A DNA stretch of 64,000 nt from Artemia franciscana (Eukaryota > Arthropoda > Branchiopoda > Anostraca > Artemiidae). The notes under the pieces are model-generated. The model searched no databases. It worked only from the letters and a program-made list of their open reading frames with translations, and was not told the origin of the DNA. A program made the translations under genes and the position numbers. Positions 22,805 to 35,104 of the stretch are shown piece after piece. The stretch covers positions 46,402,185 through 46,466,184 of the forward strand of contig NC_088865.1 in assembly GCF_032884065.1 (NCBI RefSeq). Reading direction: 5' to 3'. The first letter of the stretch is position 1, and the number at the start of each line of letters is the position of its first letter.

Positions 22805-25645
22805 TAATACAAGAGTGATCAAGGTGATAACTGGACCAAGGGCGCAAATATGATTCGAGCGTAATGATAAGGGGTAGATAACGCTTTCGTCAGACCAGTT
22901 CGTTAGTGTGAATTTGGCTGGTGCTGATAAAAAATGACAAAGAAACCTCTTTGAAAGCCAATAATAATTTCCTGTAGCAGTAAAATCTGTATTAACGACA
23001 GACGCGAGCAGATTCTTTGATGAATACAAATTACTATGGCTTCTTTGAGACTTTTTGAATGATTAGACCAGACTATTTTTTTTTTCTTTAGAGTTGGATA
23101 AAAAAATCAATTAATGGGGAAAATAAAATTTATTATCATTGCCAAAGGATTTTTGATAACCCGGAATTTTTTACTCTTTGACGACCAGGAGACACTTACA
23201 CTCTTCTATTTATTTAAATTGTAAGAGCAGAAGTACTAATAGAAGGCCGAGAAAGCTTCAAATTAAATCTCCCTGCCGTTCTCGATATATTACTGAGGGG
23301 CCTTTTGATATGGTCATTATCTATTTATCCCCCATAATTTCGGGTAATAATAGACAAAATATGAGGGTAATATCGGGGTAGTCAATGACGAAAGAGAGGG
23401 AGACAAGGACAATAAAAAAATCCAATAGTCTTCCAAGTTGTCTGGCAGGGACGATAGAACTTGAGACAACTGATAATTGTGAATCAGCCAGCCTACGTCG
23501 ACGCTATCAATCTGGGTAGTTTCTAACTTCCACATTATGTTCAGATAACATAGACGACATTCCACTAGGACTTTGTCCTAGGAAGATAGTATTCTACCCT
23601 GCATCTTTCTACAGTCAGGCAGCTGAATAAGATAGGGCATTTGAATTAGCTCTCCCAAATCCAACTCGGGAAACTCAAATGTCAAAAATCCCACAACCCT
23701 CTTTATAATTTGTATCCCCTCCCTTGACCCATCCTTATCATACCCCTATCAATGATTCCCAGAAAACGTACCCTTAATCGATGGGCTCTTGAGAAAGAGA
23801 ATAAAAAAATCTGCCAAAAAAGAAAAAAAGAAAACACAATCTGAAAATGAAGATCTAGCAAGCAAGTTTAACTATATGATTATTTTTTCCTGAAAACGAC
23901 GTTTATCTTGTAATTTTATGACAAAATGGTTCGTAAACTGATCGTGCGTCTGATCGTAAACTGATCATGCGTCTGATATGTTCGTAAACTGATCGTGCGT
24001 CAAACTTTCCTGTCTGAATCTCTAGCAGATCAAGAGCAAAATCTTGGGTAAGGGGGCCACTGGACCAAGGGCGACAATGTAAATTGAGGTTGGCACCAAA
24101 TTAAAAATGTTATTTTGAAAAATATTAAAAAAAGAAAAAAGAAAAGAATAAGAGCGCCAAAAATATCTTGGGGGAAGGGTTACCACCCCCCCCCCCCGAC
24201 CCCTTGGATCTGTTCCTGGCCTAAATTGCTTTTAACTCTTTCATTCATCTAATTTCAACCAAATTAGCTATAAAGTTAAAATAAATAGATAGACAGATTT
24301 ATCACACGAAAGCCCTATTGGGCCATTCGCTATTTAATTAATCACAAAAAAAATTAGATTTTTTTTTTTAGTGGGGAATAGACAGAGGCAGTTCAAAAAA
24401 ATTACTCCTTAACATAAATTAATGTTGTAAATTGCCTGGTCATGTCCCCATCATTGAAGCTCAGACACCATACCCTAAATCGACATTCTAAAACAAAAGA
24501 GAATAAAACAAATCTGCAAAAAAACGAAAAAAAAAGAAAACACATTCTGAAGATGAAGAACTAGCAAGCAAGTTAAATTATATGATTAATTTTTCATGAA
24601 AACAAGGTTTATCTTGTAATTTCATGACGAAACGATTCGTAAACTGATCGTGCGAGTAGTTTCATGTCTGAATCTCTAACAGATTAAGAGCAAAGTCTTG
24701 GATAAGGGGACTGCTGAACCAAGGGCGCCAACGTGACTCTAGGTGGGCACCAAATTAAAAAGTTTATTTTAAGAAAGATTAAAAAAAGAAAGAAAAAAGA
24801 ACAGAATAAGTGTGCCAAAAATGTCTTAGAAGGAGAGTTGCCCCTCCGACCTCATGTATCTGTTCCTGGCCTAGATTGCTTTTAATTCTTTTATTCATCT
24901 AATCTCAACCAAACTATAGTTAAAATTAATAGACAGATAGATTTATTTACACGAAAGCCCCATTGGGCCATTCGCTACTCAATTATTCACAAAACTAAAA
25001 TTAAGGATTTTTTCGAGGGTGGAGGGGGTTTATTATTAGTCAAAACCTACCTTTCAATTTCTGGGTATTTCCGGATATTTTACCAAAATATCAGGAAATA
25101 TCCTTCGATCCCCTTGCACATTCAGCCGTCAGTATTCGTTTCTTATCCATTCTATGCTCGTGTCCAGATTTTTATTTTTATGCATTTTGAACTTTCAGCT
25201 AAAAGGCTAATTCTCAATATTTCATTGTAAATAGACAAATAGCTATAACTGTGTCACCACGTTTTCTGAAACGTGTTGAAGATACCAGTTTTATATTCAA
25301 CAGATATTTCTATTTTCACGAATAGGGGAAATTTCCGTGTTCGTCGAAAAATCTTTGCAGCAATCAAAGATTTTTAATCCAATTTTGCAGATATATTCTG
25401 AATAGGCTGACGAAAAATAATTTCTGCTCGTTTTAACTTTCAACTTTGCTCTTTACATTCATAGGAAATATTTGATTTGCGTTGTTAATTGGGTAAATCG
25501 CCTATAAACAATTGATCAAATTAACAAGTATAATTAAAAAAGGAGCAAAAAAAGAACAAAGAGTGAAATGTGAATGAGGGCGCCAGAAAAAGCTTTGGGG
25601 AGGGGCTAAGGCCCCCGGCCCCCTGGATCCACCCTGCAAACCAAT
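22805..25645. mobile_element. Insertion into R1-e, left arm only, with internal duplication
   Basis: The right arm joins the flanks directly near 43220. The inserted DNA has no long ORF. It holds a roughly 0.7-kb direct duplication (23760-25010), three short repeats of GTAAACTGATCGTGCGT near 23935-24000, and a third partial unit (GAGGGCGCCAGAAAAAGCTTTGGGG) near 25575. It also contains an R1-like stretch at about 25415-25470 (TTTCTGCTCGTTTTAAC). Class unknown; a composite of several insertions is possible. Confidence 0.5.
23760..25010. repeat. Direct duplication, about 0.7-kb unit
   Basis: Blocks in the same order occur in both units: TTCGTAAACTGATCGTGCG, TCTGAATCTCTA-CAGAT, CACCAAATTAAAAA, CTGTTCCTGGCCTA, ACACGAAAGCCC-ATTGGGCC and CATTCGCTA. 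The units start near 23770 and 24490 and are clearly diverged, so the duplication is not recent. Confidence 0.75.
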
Positions 25646-26220
25646 AAAAAATATTATACGTAAGTTATGGGCAGATTTTATAGCTTACAGGCCTGTTCCC
25701 ACAAACTGTGGGGGTCATTTTGTCATTTTACACCGAAAGACATAACTGTTTGATATTTAAACAATACTGAAAAAAAGCTATCTAAAAATCTTGATCAGAA
25801 AATTTTGGAAAATATAATTCACCCAATCCCGATCTTCAAGAACAATAATTTCGATACAAAAGAAAACAACAAATAAACATACATCCGTGTTCTGTCTTCT
25901 GGTAAAAATGGCAAAATCTCACATTTTTGCAGATAGGATCTTGAAACTTCTTCAGTAGGGTTCTTTAGTGCGCTTAGTATGATTGGTCATTTTAATTAAG
26001 ATTTTTTTTAATCTCAATGGGTGCTTTTCCCCTATTTTTCAATTCAGGCAAATTTTCTCTGGCTCGTAACTTGTGTTGTGTAACACTAAAGTTTATGAAT
26101 CTTATAAATTTGGAATCAACATAATAAACTGATTCTTTTGTTGTATCTATTGATATTAAAATTCCGTTGTTTAACGGAGCCTAGTCGCTGCTTACTTACA
26201 GATCGTTACCACAAACTGTT

Positions 26221-29200
26221 TTATTTCTGGTCGTTTTGAGTTTGAGTTATTGTAGTTTTTTATTTCTTCTAATCTTAAGTTTAATATGACCGTACTTTTC
26301 TTTGGAAAACTTCTTTTTCGTAAAGTTCCTTTCAATTAATTCGCATAAAAAGCCAATTCTTTTCATGCATCTTATGTGATCAAAATGATTTTTTTCTTTC
26401 GTTTTTTTTTAGATATCCAGTTACTGTTAGCCTGAAGTGTTCCTAATTGACAGTTCCTTAGCATGAATCGTTTTAAGACTATTTGTGGAAAATTTGGCAG
26501 TGATAATTAAAAGTAAGGCATTTCCAATTTTGGTCGGAAATGAGATATGTGTCTGTCATGTATAGATTTAGAGCGAGGAATCTAATGGTTCTGTCAAAAT
26601 TATTCTATTTTTTATCGTTACGAAGATAAGAAAGAGACATGCGCCAGTTTTGACAGATGAAGATTGTTTTATCAAGCTATAGCATGTGGATCTTGAATTT
26701 GTCTCCTTTTTTGTCAAGAGATGAGGAGACATACGCCAAAAAAAGAATGATTTTTAATATACTTAGAGACTCAGAATTTAATTTATGCCACTGATAATGA
26801 CATTGAAAGTTAGTTAAGAATATGTTCCCTTTATGTTCGTTAGCCTCATCCTTCAGAGCGACCACAGCCGACAAACTTTTTCCTCTTTTTTGGCTCTCCT
26901 GAAAAGTTATAGGAAAGGCATATGTCGCTTTTTAATCATCACAGCCGAATTGGTAGTTTACTTACTTAAGATGAATTCCCTTTGTGATGTGATGTGATGA
27001 GGGCACGGGAGGGAGGTTGATTACACTATAACCATTTTTGGCCCTCAAAAATATCATAAGGCGTTTGAAACTTCCATCGAAGTGAGCCCCCTCCCAGATT
27101 CTAACAGTCAAGCCTGCCAAATAAAGTGACTAAGGATGTTTTTTGCATCTTTCCAGGCACCTAGTTTTGTCTCATTTTGAGTGAATCAATTTTTTCTATA
27201 TTTCCTTCTTTATTGGAGTCCCCTCAAAAGGACCTATAGATATAATTTTTATTCTGGCTGGGAAGAAGTTTTTTGCCCTTTTTTACCCTTTTTGGGGGGG
27301 CCTTTACCACGGACAAATTTGTTTTTTACGTATCATAATCTTCATGCTTAAAGAAATATTGCCCTTAAGCTTCCAAATGATCAGAGGAAAAATTCTCTTT
27401 AACTACCTTTGGCCCCCTTTCCCTTAGTCTTCAAATAAGGATATTTTGATCCTTTTGAGCAAGAGAGTGATCTCTAGCCAATCTCTAAACTAAAGTAATG
27501 CACTATTTATTTATTTTTTATTATTTTATCATTGTGAAAAAAATTTGCAATTTCTATTATTTACCGTTGCCCCAGAGGCCACGAGGGTCGTGCCATCCTA
27601 TATGTATATTTACTAAACGTAAATATATGTTACATATGTTACATATAAACGAACATATGTATATTTGCATAAAAAATATCTGAAAATTGATCAAATGCCA
27701 AGGGGGATATAGGGAAGGTATCTAGAAAAGGCTACAGAATGTGGCTAGTTGCCCCCAAATCATGTTTGGCTCTAAAAACGTCTATTAAAAATTTTCATGT
27801 CCAATAAACGAGTCCTCTTCAAATTCTTAACACCATCTCTTCCATATGAATGGCTGGAGAAAAAGAGCAAAAATAATGTATTAGAAGTATATTTTTCTTT
27901 GCTTAGGTGACACAGGAATACCACCAGTGATAGTAAAAATCACTTAAAACGGAATATTACGCATTTTAAGCTTTCTGTTAAATTACCCATTAGCCCCTTG
28001 TCGATTTATATTTTTTTTTTTACCTAAAATGTCGGCTTTTGTTAGACTTGTCACAGAATGAAAAGTTTCACCCCAAGGTAAGTTTCCATTTACAATACAG
28101 TCACCGAAAAAAAAGAAAAATTATTTTTTGCTTAAAACTACTTTCTACTAGTGCTTACAGCTAGCAGCTCACATGAGCAATGAGCAACCTCAGGCCAACA
28201 GAGCTTTCTACACTTTTCCTTCACCCCAATAGATAAAATCTTGGAAGTTAGGGAGATTAACGCTCCACACAAATCCCAGCAACAAGATTTGACAAGAAAA
28301 AACCCTAGAAAATATGTCATACGTATTGAATTTAGCCCTTTTCCTCCACTTCAATTCTTGTTTTACCAAATGCTAAAGTATATTTTTTTATCACAATGTT
28401 TTGCCATTGGCAACTCTGACATGCTCGGTGTCTGGTTTTTGCAATTCTAACAGACATATTGAGAGCGAAATGATTAAATGCATGAATAAATAAACGAATA
28501 TAGGAACAAACCACAAAATAAATAAAAGACAGGAAAGTATAAAAAGGAATGAAGAACAAGAATAATGGAGCCAATTCTATTCTTTGGAAGCGTTGTTGAC
28601 TTTGGATAGTTTGATGGGTATGTGGAATTAGTAACTAGATGGCTCGTTTGGGTGGCACATTCGCCAATAAAGATTTATGGCTATATGTTGCGCCTCTAGC
28701 CATCAATATACATATACTTGTATAGCAGGAATTGAATCAAAGGGTATCTGAAAGAAAAAATTGATGCCAAAAGGTCCTTGCAAGCCATTTTTACCTCTCC
28801 AAAGTACATGATAAACACACAATAGCAAAACCTGTTGCTAGGAGCTATTTAACGACAATTCAAATGCTTACAGTGGATTTTTCAATGAAGAAATGTCGAC
28901 CACAATTGAATCCTTCTTAGGAGACTCGATATCATCTGAAGCAGTTGGAGCAGATATTTTCACTATGGTATTGTCAACCTTATCCTACTGACTAAAAGAA
29001 GTCGGAAAGGAGTAAAAGAATTTTGTTAATCACGATTACGTCCATCAGTTCAAGAGTCTTATTTATTTAAAATCAATTATGTCAAAGGTAGGTAAATACG
29101 AACATTCTTTGTTGAAATTGGGGCTTTTCCAAATATCTTGTTTGTTTTTTTTGTTCTGTCAATAAAAAGGTATCATCCCTATTTTGAACTGTTTTACTTT

Positions 29201-29910
29201 CGTCATGGAAAGGCAGTGTGGTCTTCGAAGTTATCTAAACCGTATGATGGGTGCTTTTCAATCTAAACTTTAGAAAATCCTTTCTGAAACCAAAGTAAAG
29301 AACTATATTGAGATTAAAAGCGCACAGAAACTGAGTTAGAAATCTACCTTTAGTGTTGAAAACAAGTTGTTGTTTTTTTTTAGGGGAAAAGGTGGGACTC
29401 TTCATATATCTAAATTGGGATAATTGGGATTTAAATAGATTCAGCTAGCTTTATTCATGTGCAATAAATAAATACAAGTAAATAATAAATGCATATACAC
29501 CATCAAGTACCTTCCGTTAATTTTCTTGTTTTAATTTCGGTCTTAACCTTAATTAGCATAAAATATTTTTTCATTTTCATGAAGTTCCTCAAAGAGGAGC
29601 GAAAAGCCATAATAAACTTAGGCAGATATGCTGACGAGGATAGGCTGGATGCAAGATACTGAAGCTGTTCCGTTGTTTCGTGATCCACTCAATCCACCAT
29701 TAACTGATTTTTTCCGTTCCTATCTCCAAAAAATTGCTTGCGTGGTCTTGTCGTAACGTTGTGTTGACTTTTCAATAGTTTTCTTCATGTGACTGCTATC
29801 AAGACTGCAGGTCTTCATGGTTTTGTTTGTTTTTGTGGGCCTTTTCTGGTTTGATTATATTTTTCTAACTATTTTATTGATAAAGTTTTGTATTTCCATT
29901 GTCTTTGCAA
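26221..29910. other. Inner left-arm DNA, no gene recognised
   Basis: Matches 36427-42535 of the right arm, less that arm's insertions. At 27145-27146 lies the empty site of the R1-f/R2 insertion, and near 29879 that of the SINE at 36462. The open frames here are short and not supported. Confidence 0.55.
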
Positions 29911-31079
29911 CTCACTTTATAACCAAAAAGTGCAAGGTATAAGGTATAGAAGTATTTACGATAGTAGAGCCAACTGAAATGGAGAGTATCGAAACCGAAG
30001 AATGTAACAGACTATCCTAAAAGTAAATAAAAACTATCCCTAATTAAATACAGTATCTTTATTGGAGACTTTTTTTGCCAAGGTTACTATAAATGGAGTG
30101 ATGACATCCTAGCTTAGGTAGATTTAGTGTAGGAAAAGAAATAGTGATGTCGACAGACTTATATTATATAGTAGTTGTGGGGCCATAACGAAGTCGACCG
30201 TTTAGTAGCTCATTCGAATGCCGATCCCGATACTTTTTAAAAAAAGACCTTCTTCAAAGTCCAAGTGTTGTTTACTTATGCAAACGTTATCTTCAAGATG
30301 CAGGATTTTGTTACGTAATAGGGAACATTTATTTCAAGATGCAATTGTTTGTTACGTAATCTTCCGTGACTTCTTAGAATTCAGGGTCTGCTAGTCAAGT
30401 GGGGAACCCCAGGTTATAAAAATTGACCTTAGTCCGATATTTACATGTGAACATGACGTAATCTAGCGTGACTGATTTTGGTTCCGGGGGACCTTTATAA
30501 TCCAGCAAAAACAGGGTTTGATGGTCAACGACACGTGACTTGTTAGATTTTACGACTCAATTACCTCAGTACTGAAAAAAATTCAGTGTGTCAATATTGA
30601 GCATATTGTTCTTGAAATATTCAGAAAGAGATACTTTTATTTTAGTGGATATTGAAGCCATTAGAAATGATGAAATAAAATCTAGGGTGCCTAATATAGC
30701 AGTAGAAATTATAACATGTTGTCGGATAACCCTAAAATTGGACAAGATGTTTGTAAGATATGTAATATAATTGAGCAGACTAAAGTTGGAAGAGCAGTTA
30801 TGTGTTCCAGCAAAAGAGAATATAATGGATATACAAAGATTATACAAGACGCATTAAATGCATTAGTGAAATATATTTAAGACAATTTCAATCAATATAT
30901 AGAAAAGCAGTGAGTATGTTATATTTCTTGAAAATCTTTTGTTGTTGGATATTTTACTATCGAGAAAGAATGTTCACCCTTTGTTAGTCTATAATTGGTA
31001 GTGAAGGTGTCAAGATTAAAAATGATTGGATTTGAGGAACAAAAATAATATGGAATCTAGTGACTTTGGAAAAATGTCT
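29911..31079. other. Spacer DNA next to the left inner palindrome edge
   Basis: No homology to the arms. I see TTGTTACGTAAT twice (about 30309 and 30349) within similar 40-base contexts, and short open frames only. No gene is supported. Confidence 0.45.
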
Positions 31080-31570
31080 GGTTCTAGATAATGATTTTCA
31101 AGAGTTATCTCTTCAAAGGAAAATATTTTCCTAAAGAATGCTTAATGATGTAGTGAAAAATGATTCTCTGTCTCTAGACTATTTTACGAAACTTTTACGT
31201 CTTTGACCATATGTATTTACTCAATTTAATGACATATTAGTTGAAACGAAACAAAATGTTATTGTGGATTTGCGTTTGAGCACTACCTTGAAATTCGTTC
31301 AAGACGGACATTTTGCATGGCAAAAACAATTAAGTCGCATAAGTTATTTGACTTAACTCGATTACTCCTCCTACTAGAAGACACTCATTTATCGATCACA
31401 TGCGAGCTTCTTTTTGGAAAAGAGACAGTCCCCATTGAAAAATGTTATACACATGTTAATTATGTTTGTATACCTTGGGAAGCAGTTGATCCTGTGAGAA
31501 TTCAAATTTAACTGGGGACATATTGAAATTAAGCTCTAGTTATTTGGACAGCAGCTGATCCTGTGAGAAT
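31080..31570 (+). repeat. Dispersed repeat, copy 1 (partner 61415-61830)
   Basis: Both copies share, in order and orientation, GAGTTATCTCT, AAATATTTTC, AAAGAATGCTTAA, GAAACTTTTACGTC, GCATTTACTCAATTTA-like, CGGACATTTTGCA-GGCAA, TAGATTACTCCTC-like and TCCTGTGAGAAT. I estimate about 70 percent identity by eye. The class is unknown; the other copy lies beside the Polinton-like remnant. Confidence 0.65.
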
Positions 31571-31615
31571 GCGAATTTGACTGGGGAAATGTTAAAATTA
31601 AGCTGTAGTTTTTTG
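31488..31615. repeat. Two tandem units of about 64 bp
   Basis: GATCCTGTGAGAAT ... ACTGGGGA-AT ... AAATTAAGCT-TAGTT occurs twice head to tail at the end of the dispersed repeat. Confidence 0.75.
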
Positions 31616-31663
31616 GAAAAACTATAAAACTTTTATTGTTATCATAAGAATTTTGTGGATACG

Positions 31664-32240
31664 CTATTGGACATAGGTAGCCATGCGATAGTAACTAAAA
31701 TAAATATTTAACAGGAAACTATGATTTTTGAGGGCAATTATTTGAAGAACTAAATTTAACTTCTTTTTTAAGAAAATTCTGAGATTGACACTACTCAAGC
31801 GAAGAAGGTGAGGGTGACCATCAACAAGAACATTAATATAAATTAGAAACATAAGTTGTGCAAGCACAGAGCCTATTGGGACACCTTTCAATATGGGAAA
31901 AATAGAAGAAGAAGTAACAGTAACCGAAACATACTGAGATTTCCCTGACAAATAAGACCTTAACCATTCTAGTGGAACTCCATGCACTCCAAATAAAGAT
32001 AGTCTAGACAAAAGAACAGACTGGCCAGTCATATCAAAGGCCTTTGAAAAGTCACAAGAAATAGACCCAAAACAAACAAGCCATTGTCCAGATTAACAGG
32101 CACTAACTCTGTTGCATCTAAAAGTGCATACAAGGTAGAGGAAAAGGGATGTAAACCATACTAATGGTTAGTTATGAGAGAATTTTCTTCAGTCGTAATA
32201 GAACCAAATGAAAATGAAGAGAGTTTGCGATACACTACTT
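31664..32240 (-). pseudogene. RT fragment of the CR1/jockey-like LINE
   Basis: The open part (31664-32032) reads LLSRLSLFGVHGVPLEWLRS, YLSGKSQYVSV and GVPIGSVLAQLMFLIYIN, corresponding to RT motifs around the conserved PQGSVLGP box (here PIGSVLAQ). An upstream frame gives SCDFSKAFD-type wording with a frameshift. The catalytic YADD segment that should follow is missing, being replaced by an unrelated tail, so this is a truncated fragment. Confidence 0.75.
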
Positions 32241-32247
32241 TTTCAAC

Positions 32248-33760
32248 AACCTTAGAGATGAAGGGAAGAAGAGATATAGGTCTGTAGTTAATTGAGATTA
32301 ATCACCTTTTTTTTATGCAGAGGTACAACTATAGCAACTTTAAATAAATGAGGAAAACACCAGAAGAAAGAGAGGGATTAGTTATGTGTGAGTTAAGGGT
32401 TAGAAACAAACTGGCTTTTTTTTTAGAATATGATTACTCAAACCAAAACTATCAACTGAGCGACTGATTGGAAGTTGAAAAATACCACTATAAATTTCAG
32501 TAGCACCGCATGGGGAAAAGAAAAAAGACTTTTCTACCAAGGTAAAACAACTTACTCTACTCTGGGGTGGAATGACAACTGAAGGAATTGTGGTATAATA
32601 CGAATTCAAGGCACTCTTTAAGGATTTTTTGCCCACAATGGATCTATAAGCTCTCTCATAAAGGCATAGGGAAGACTGTTTGCTTCTCTTGCGGGAAAGA
32701 GCTCCATTAACTACAGTCCAGACCTTGCGAAAATTCCCTTTACACTCAATAATTCGACGTGAAAAACAGCTTTTTTGATGCACGAACTGAAGAAGTGAGC
32801 ACATTTTTGTAATGCTTATACTTCAAAAGATCATCCTGTGTCTTACTTTTACATGCAGACTTGAACAAAGACGCCTTCATATTTGTTGCATCGGTCAGAC
32901 TTCTAGACACAAGTTCCCGTACGACACAAAAATAATCTTGTTGCAGATTTAACATCATTAGCTTCAATAACACTAGGCCAATCATTACTCTGAAGACCGT
33001 GAACAACCTTAGAGATGAAGGGAAGAAGAGATATAGGTCTGTAGTTTGAAATTAGAGATTAATCACCTTTTTTATGCAGAGGTAAAACTATAGCAACTTT
33101 ACGTAAATGAGGAAAACACCAGAAGAAAGAGAAGGATTAGTTATATGTGAGTTGGGGTCAGAAACAAACTGGCTTTTTTTTAAGAACATTATTACTCAAA
33201 CCAAAACTATCAACTGAGCGACTGATTGGAAGTTGAGAAATACCACTGTAAATTTCAGTAGCACTGCATGGGGAAAGAAAAAGACTTTTCTGCCAAGGTA
33301 AAACAACTTACTCTACTCTGGGGTGGAATGACAACTGAACGAATTGTGGTATAATACGAATTCAAGGCACTCTCTAAGGTTTTTTTGCCCAAAATGGATC
33401 CATCAGCTCACCTATAAAGACATGGGGAAGACTGTTTGCTTTTCCTGCGGGAAAGAGCTCCATTAACTACAGTCCAAATCTTGCGAAAATTCCCTTTACA
33501 CTCAATAACTCGACGTGAAAAATACAGCTTTTTTGATGTACGAATTGAAGAAGTGAGCACATTTTTGTAATGCTTATACTTCGTAAGATCTTCCTGTGTC
33601 TTACTTTTACATGCAGACTTGAACAAAGACGCCTTCATATTTGTTGCATCGGTCAGACCTCTAGACATCCATGGGGAAATGAGTGAAGAATTCCTTGGCC
33701 TCTTTCTTAGAGAAAGATGCTTATCCAACAGAGTTCCCTTACGACACAAAAATAATCTTG
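32248..33760. repeat. Tandem duplication of about 757 bp within the LINE
   Basis: AACCTTAGAGATGAAGGGAA starts both units (32248 and 33003). The following sequence agrees block by block through to the ACGCCTTCATATTTGTTGC segment (near 32870 and 33630). Unit 1 lacks about 70 bases that unit 2 keeps (around 33665-33735). Both encode the same region between endonuclease and RT (KASLFKSACKSKTQ-DL, ECKGNFRK-WTVVNGALS). Confidence 0.85.
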
Positions 33761-33962
33761 TTGCACATTCAACATCATTAGCTTCAATAACACTAGAACA
33801 ATCATTACTCTGAAGACCGTTTATCAAGTTTGAATATTCTTTCGGTTCTAAAAGAAAACTCGCCTTTCTCATCCACAGTAATCTCTGCTTTAGGCACAAA
33901 AAGTAATAGATAAATAAAGAAGTGGTCAAATTAGTGAAAACAAGATCAGAAGTGAACTTCAA
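33408..33962 (-). pseudogene. Endonuclease-RT linker of the LINE, longest open piece
   Basis: An open run of 184 codons that reads SLRKRPRNSSLISPWMSRGL, MKASLFKSACKSKTQEDL and YKHYKNVLTSSIRTSKKLYF, the usual wording of the segment before the RT in CR1/jockey LINEs (PW-T-GL, KLF). It is bounded by stops on both sides and is part of a dead element. Confidence 0.7.
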
Positions 33963-34360
33963 ACTAGGAGAACGAGAAATTAAAATATTATCTATTAAAA
34001 TGGCAGAATTTCTTGTGGGATCAGCATGAACAGGAAAAAAATTGAAGGAAGTAGCCCAAAAGAAGAAAGTACATCAAAAGATGATCAGAGTCATAACTTG
34101 ATCCATTTTTTAACATATTACAAATAAAACTCACAAAACACGAATCTGTTTTTAGAGAAAGTCTCCAGACCAGAAAGCTGATCAACCAAATCGTAGAACA
34201 GATGTGTGGAAAAAGAGTGGGATTACAAAACAAGAAATAGTATCATATGCAACCTGGTTTTTCAGATCAATGACTAGAGAATAAACTGTCCTACTATTAG
34301 ACAGCACAGATGTAAACAAGGATTCAAGGTCAGATCATCTACTAAATTCAATATAAGATT

Positions 34361-34969
34361 TTATAAATAAACAAATAACCCAGAACGCTTTGTTACGATT
34401 ATAGGGACATGAATAGCAATATAACCAAGCATATAATAAGCTGTTAAATTGTTATTTTCAGATAAACCTATTTCTGTTAAGCCTATGACATCAAAAGGGC
34501 AAAAATAATCAGACCACAAATACAATTTTAGACTATCCCACTTATCTCTTATCCTTAGCATTTTCAAACATAATACATTCAAGCTACTATTTAAAGGGAG
34601 TGAGGGAATAATTTTATCACAATAACCAATACTAGTGTGATAATTGCTTCTAGAATTAACCATATATTCAAGAAGAGGGTCAAATGCATGTGCCTCCTGT
34701 TTATCAGTACTACTTGGTTGATCAAAGATAACTGAATTAGGAATAGAGGAATTCAAAAGAAAAGAGAAATCACCCATATATACTACACATGACAAATGCA
34801 TACAATTTCCGTACAAATGAACACAATATCCATACAAGCAGGTTGAAGTAGGGTGGATTGAATGGTTAAACATATAGGCAACAAAGGAGAAAAAGTTCAA
34901 GGAAAAATAATAAGAAATAAGTACAAGAACAAAGGCAAAAACAAAATAAAGAAAAAGGCAAAACAACAA
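34361..34969 (-). pseudogene. Endonuclease region of the LINE
   Basis: The C-terminal part of this 202-codon open run reads NVLCLKMLRIRDKWDSLKLY, FDVIGLTEIGLSENNNL and YYMLGYIAIHV, corresponding to the N-terminal part of an APE-type endonuclease (N-R-L-K-D-L; DIIGLTETWL). The N-terminal 100 codons are hydrophobic and low-complexity and may be non-coding 5' sequence read through. The rest of the endonuclease (GDFN, SDH) is not found in frame. Confidence 0.65.
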
Positions 34970-35104
34970 AGAAGCAACTGGAGGAAAGAGGTATCAATGG
35001 ATTGTGCAATCCATTTAAATGAACTATGTAAAATAACATAAATGCAAATATAAGAAAAACTATTAAATTATAAGTAAAGTTGCAAGACAGAGCTAAAAGA
35101 AAAG

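Larger units (their letters stand above)
21691..26220 (+). mobile_element. R1-e: old R1 element interrupted by a 2.84-kb insertion
   Basis: The 5' module and foldback (21691-21990: GTATATGAAATGGGCTGTC and partner near 21890) start the element. The interior is recognisable up to about 22804. After the insertion it continues at 25646 (TATTATACGTAAGTTATGGG) and ends with a degenerate terminal hairpin (AGATCGTTACCACAAACTGT) at about 26215. The right-arm copy (42536-44335) is uninterrupted. It was present before the duplication. Confidence 0.65.
5590..29910. repeat. Left arm of a giant inverted duplication
   Basis: Reading this interval forward and 36427-56085 in reverse complement gives the same order of features. 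In order they are RTE remnant, an R1-free unique block, candidate exon, SLC26 exon, R1-c, unique DNA with the poly-A tract, R1-e, and unique DNA ending at an ATTGTCTTTGCAA block. In the SLC26 exon I count roughly 22 substitutions and one deletion in 228 bases. The inner edge is sharp at about 29910; the outer edge is uncertain because both RTE copies carry deletions. The arm is longer than its partner because it holds private insertions (9281-11037, 14757-15563, 19457-21174, 22805-25645). Confidence 0.85.

Noticed and set aside
23935-24005. Possible CRISPR-like array (GTAAACTGATCGTGCG repeats)
   Set aside because: Only three irregular units with spacers of a few bases in a eukaryotic repeat; not a CRISPR array.
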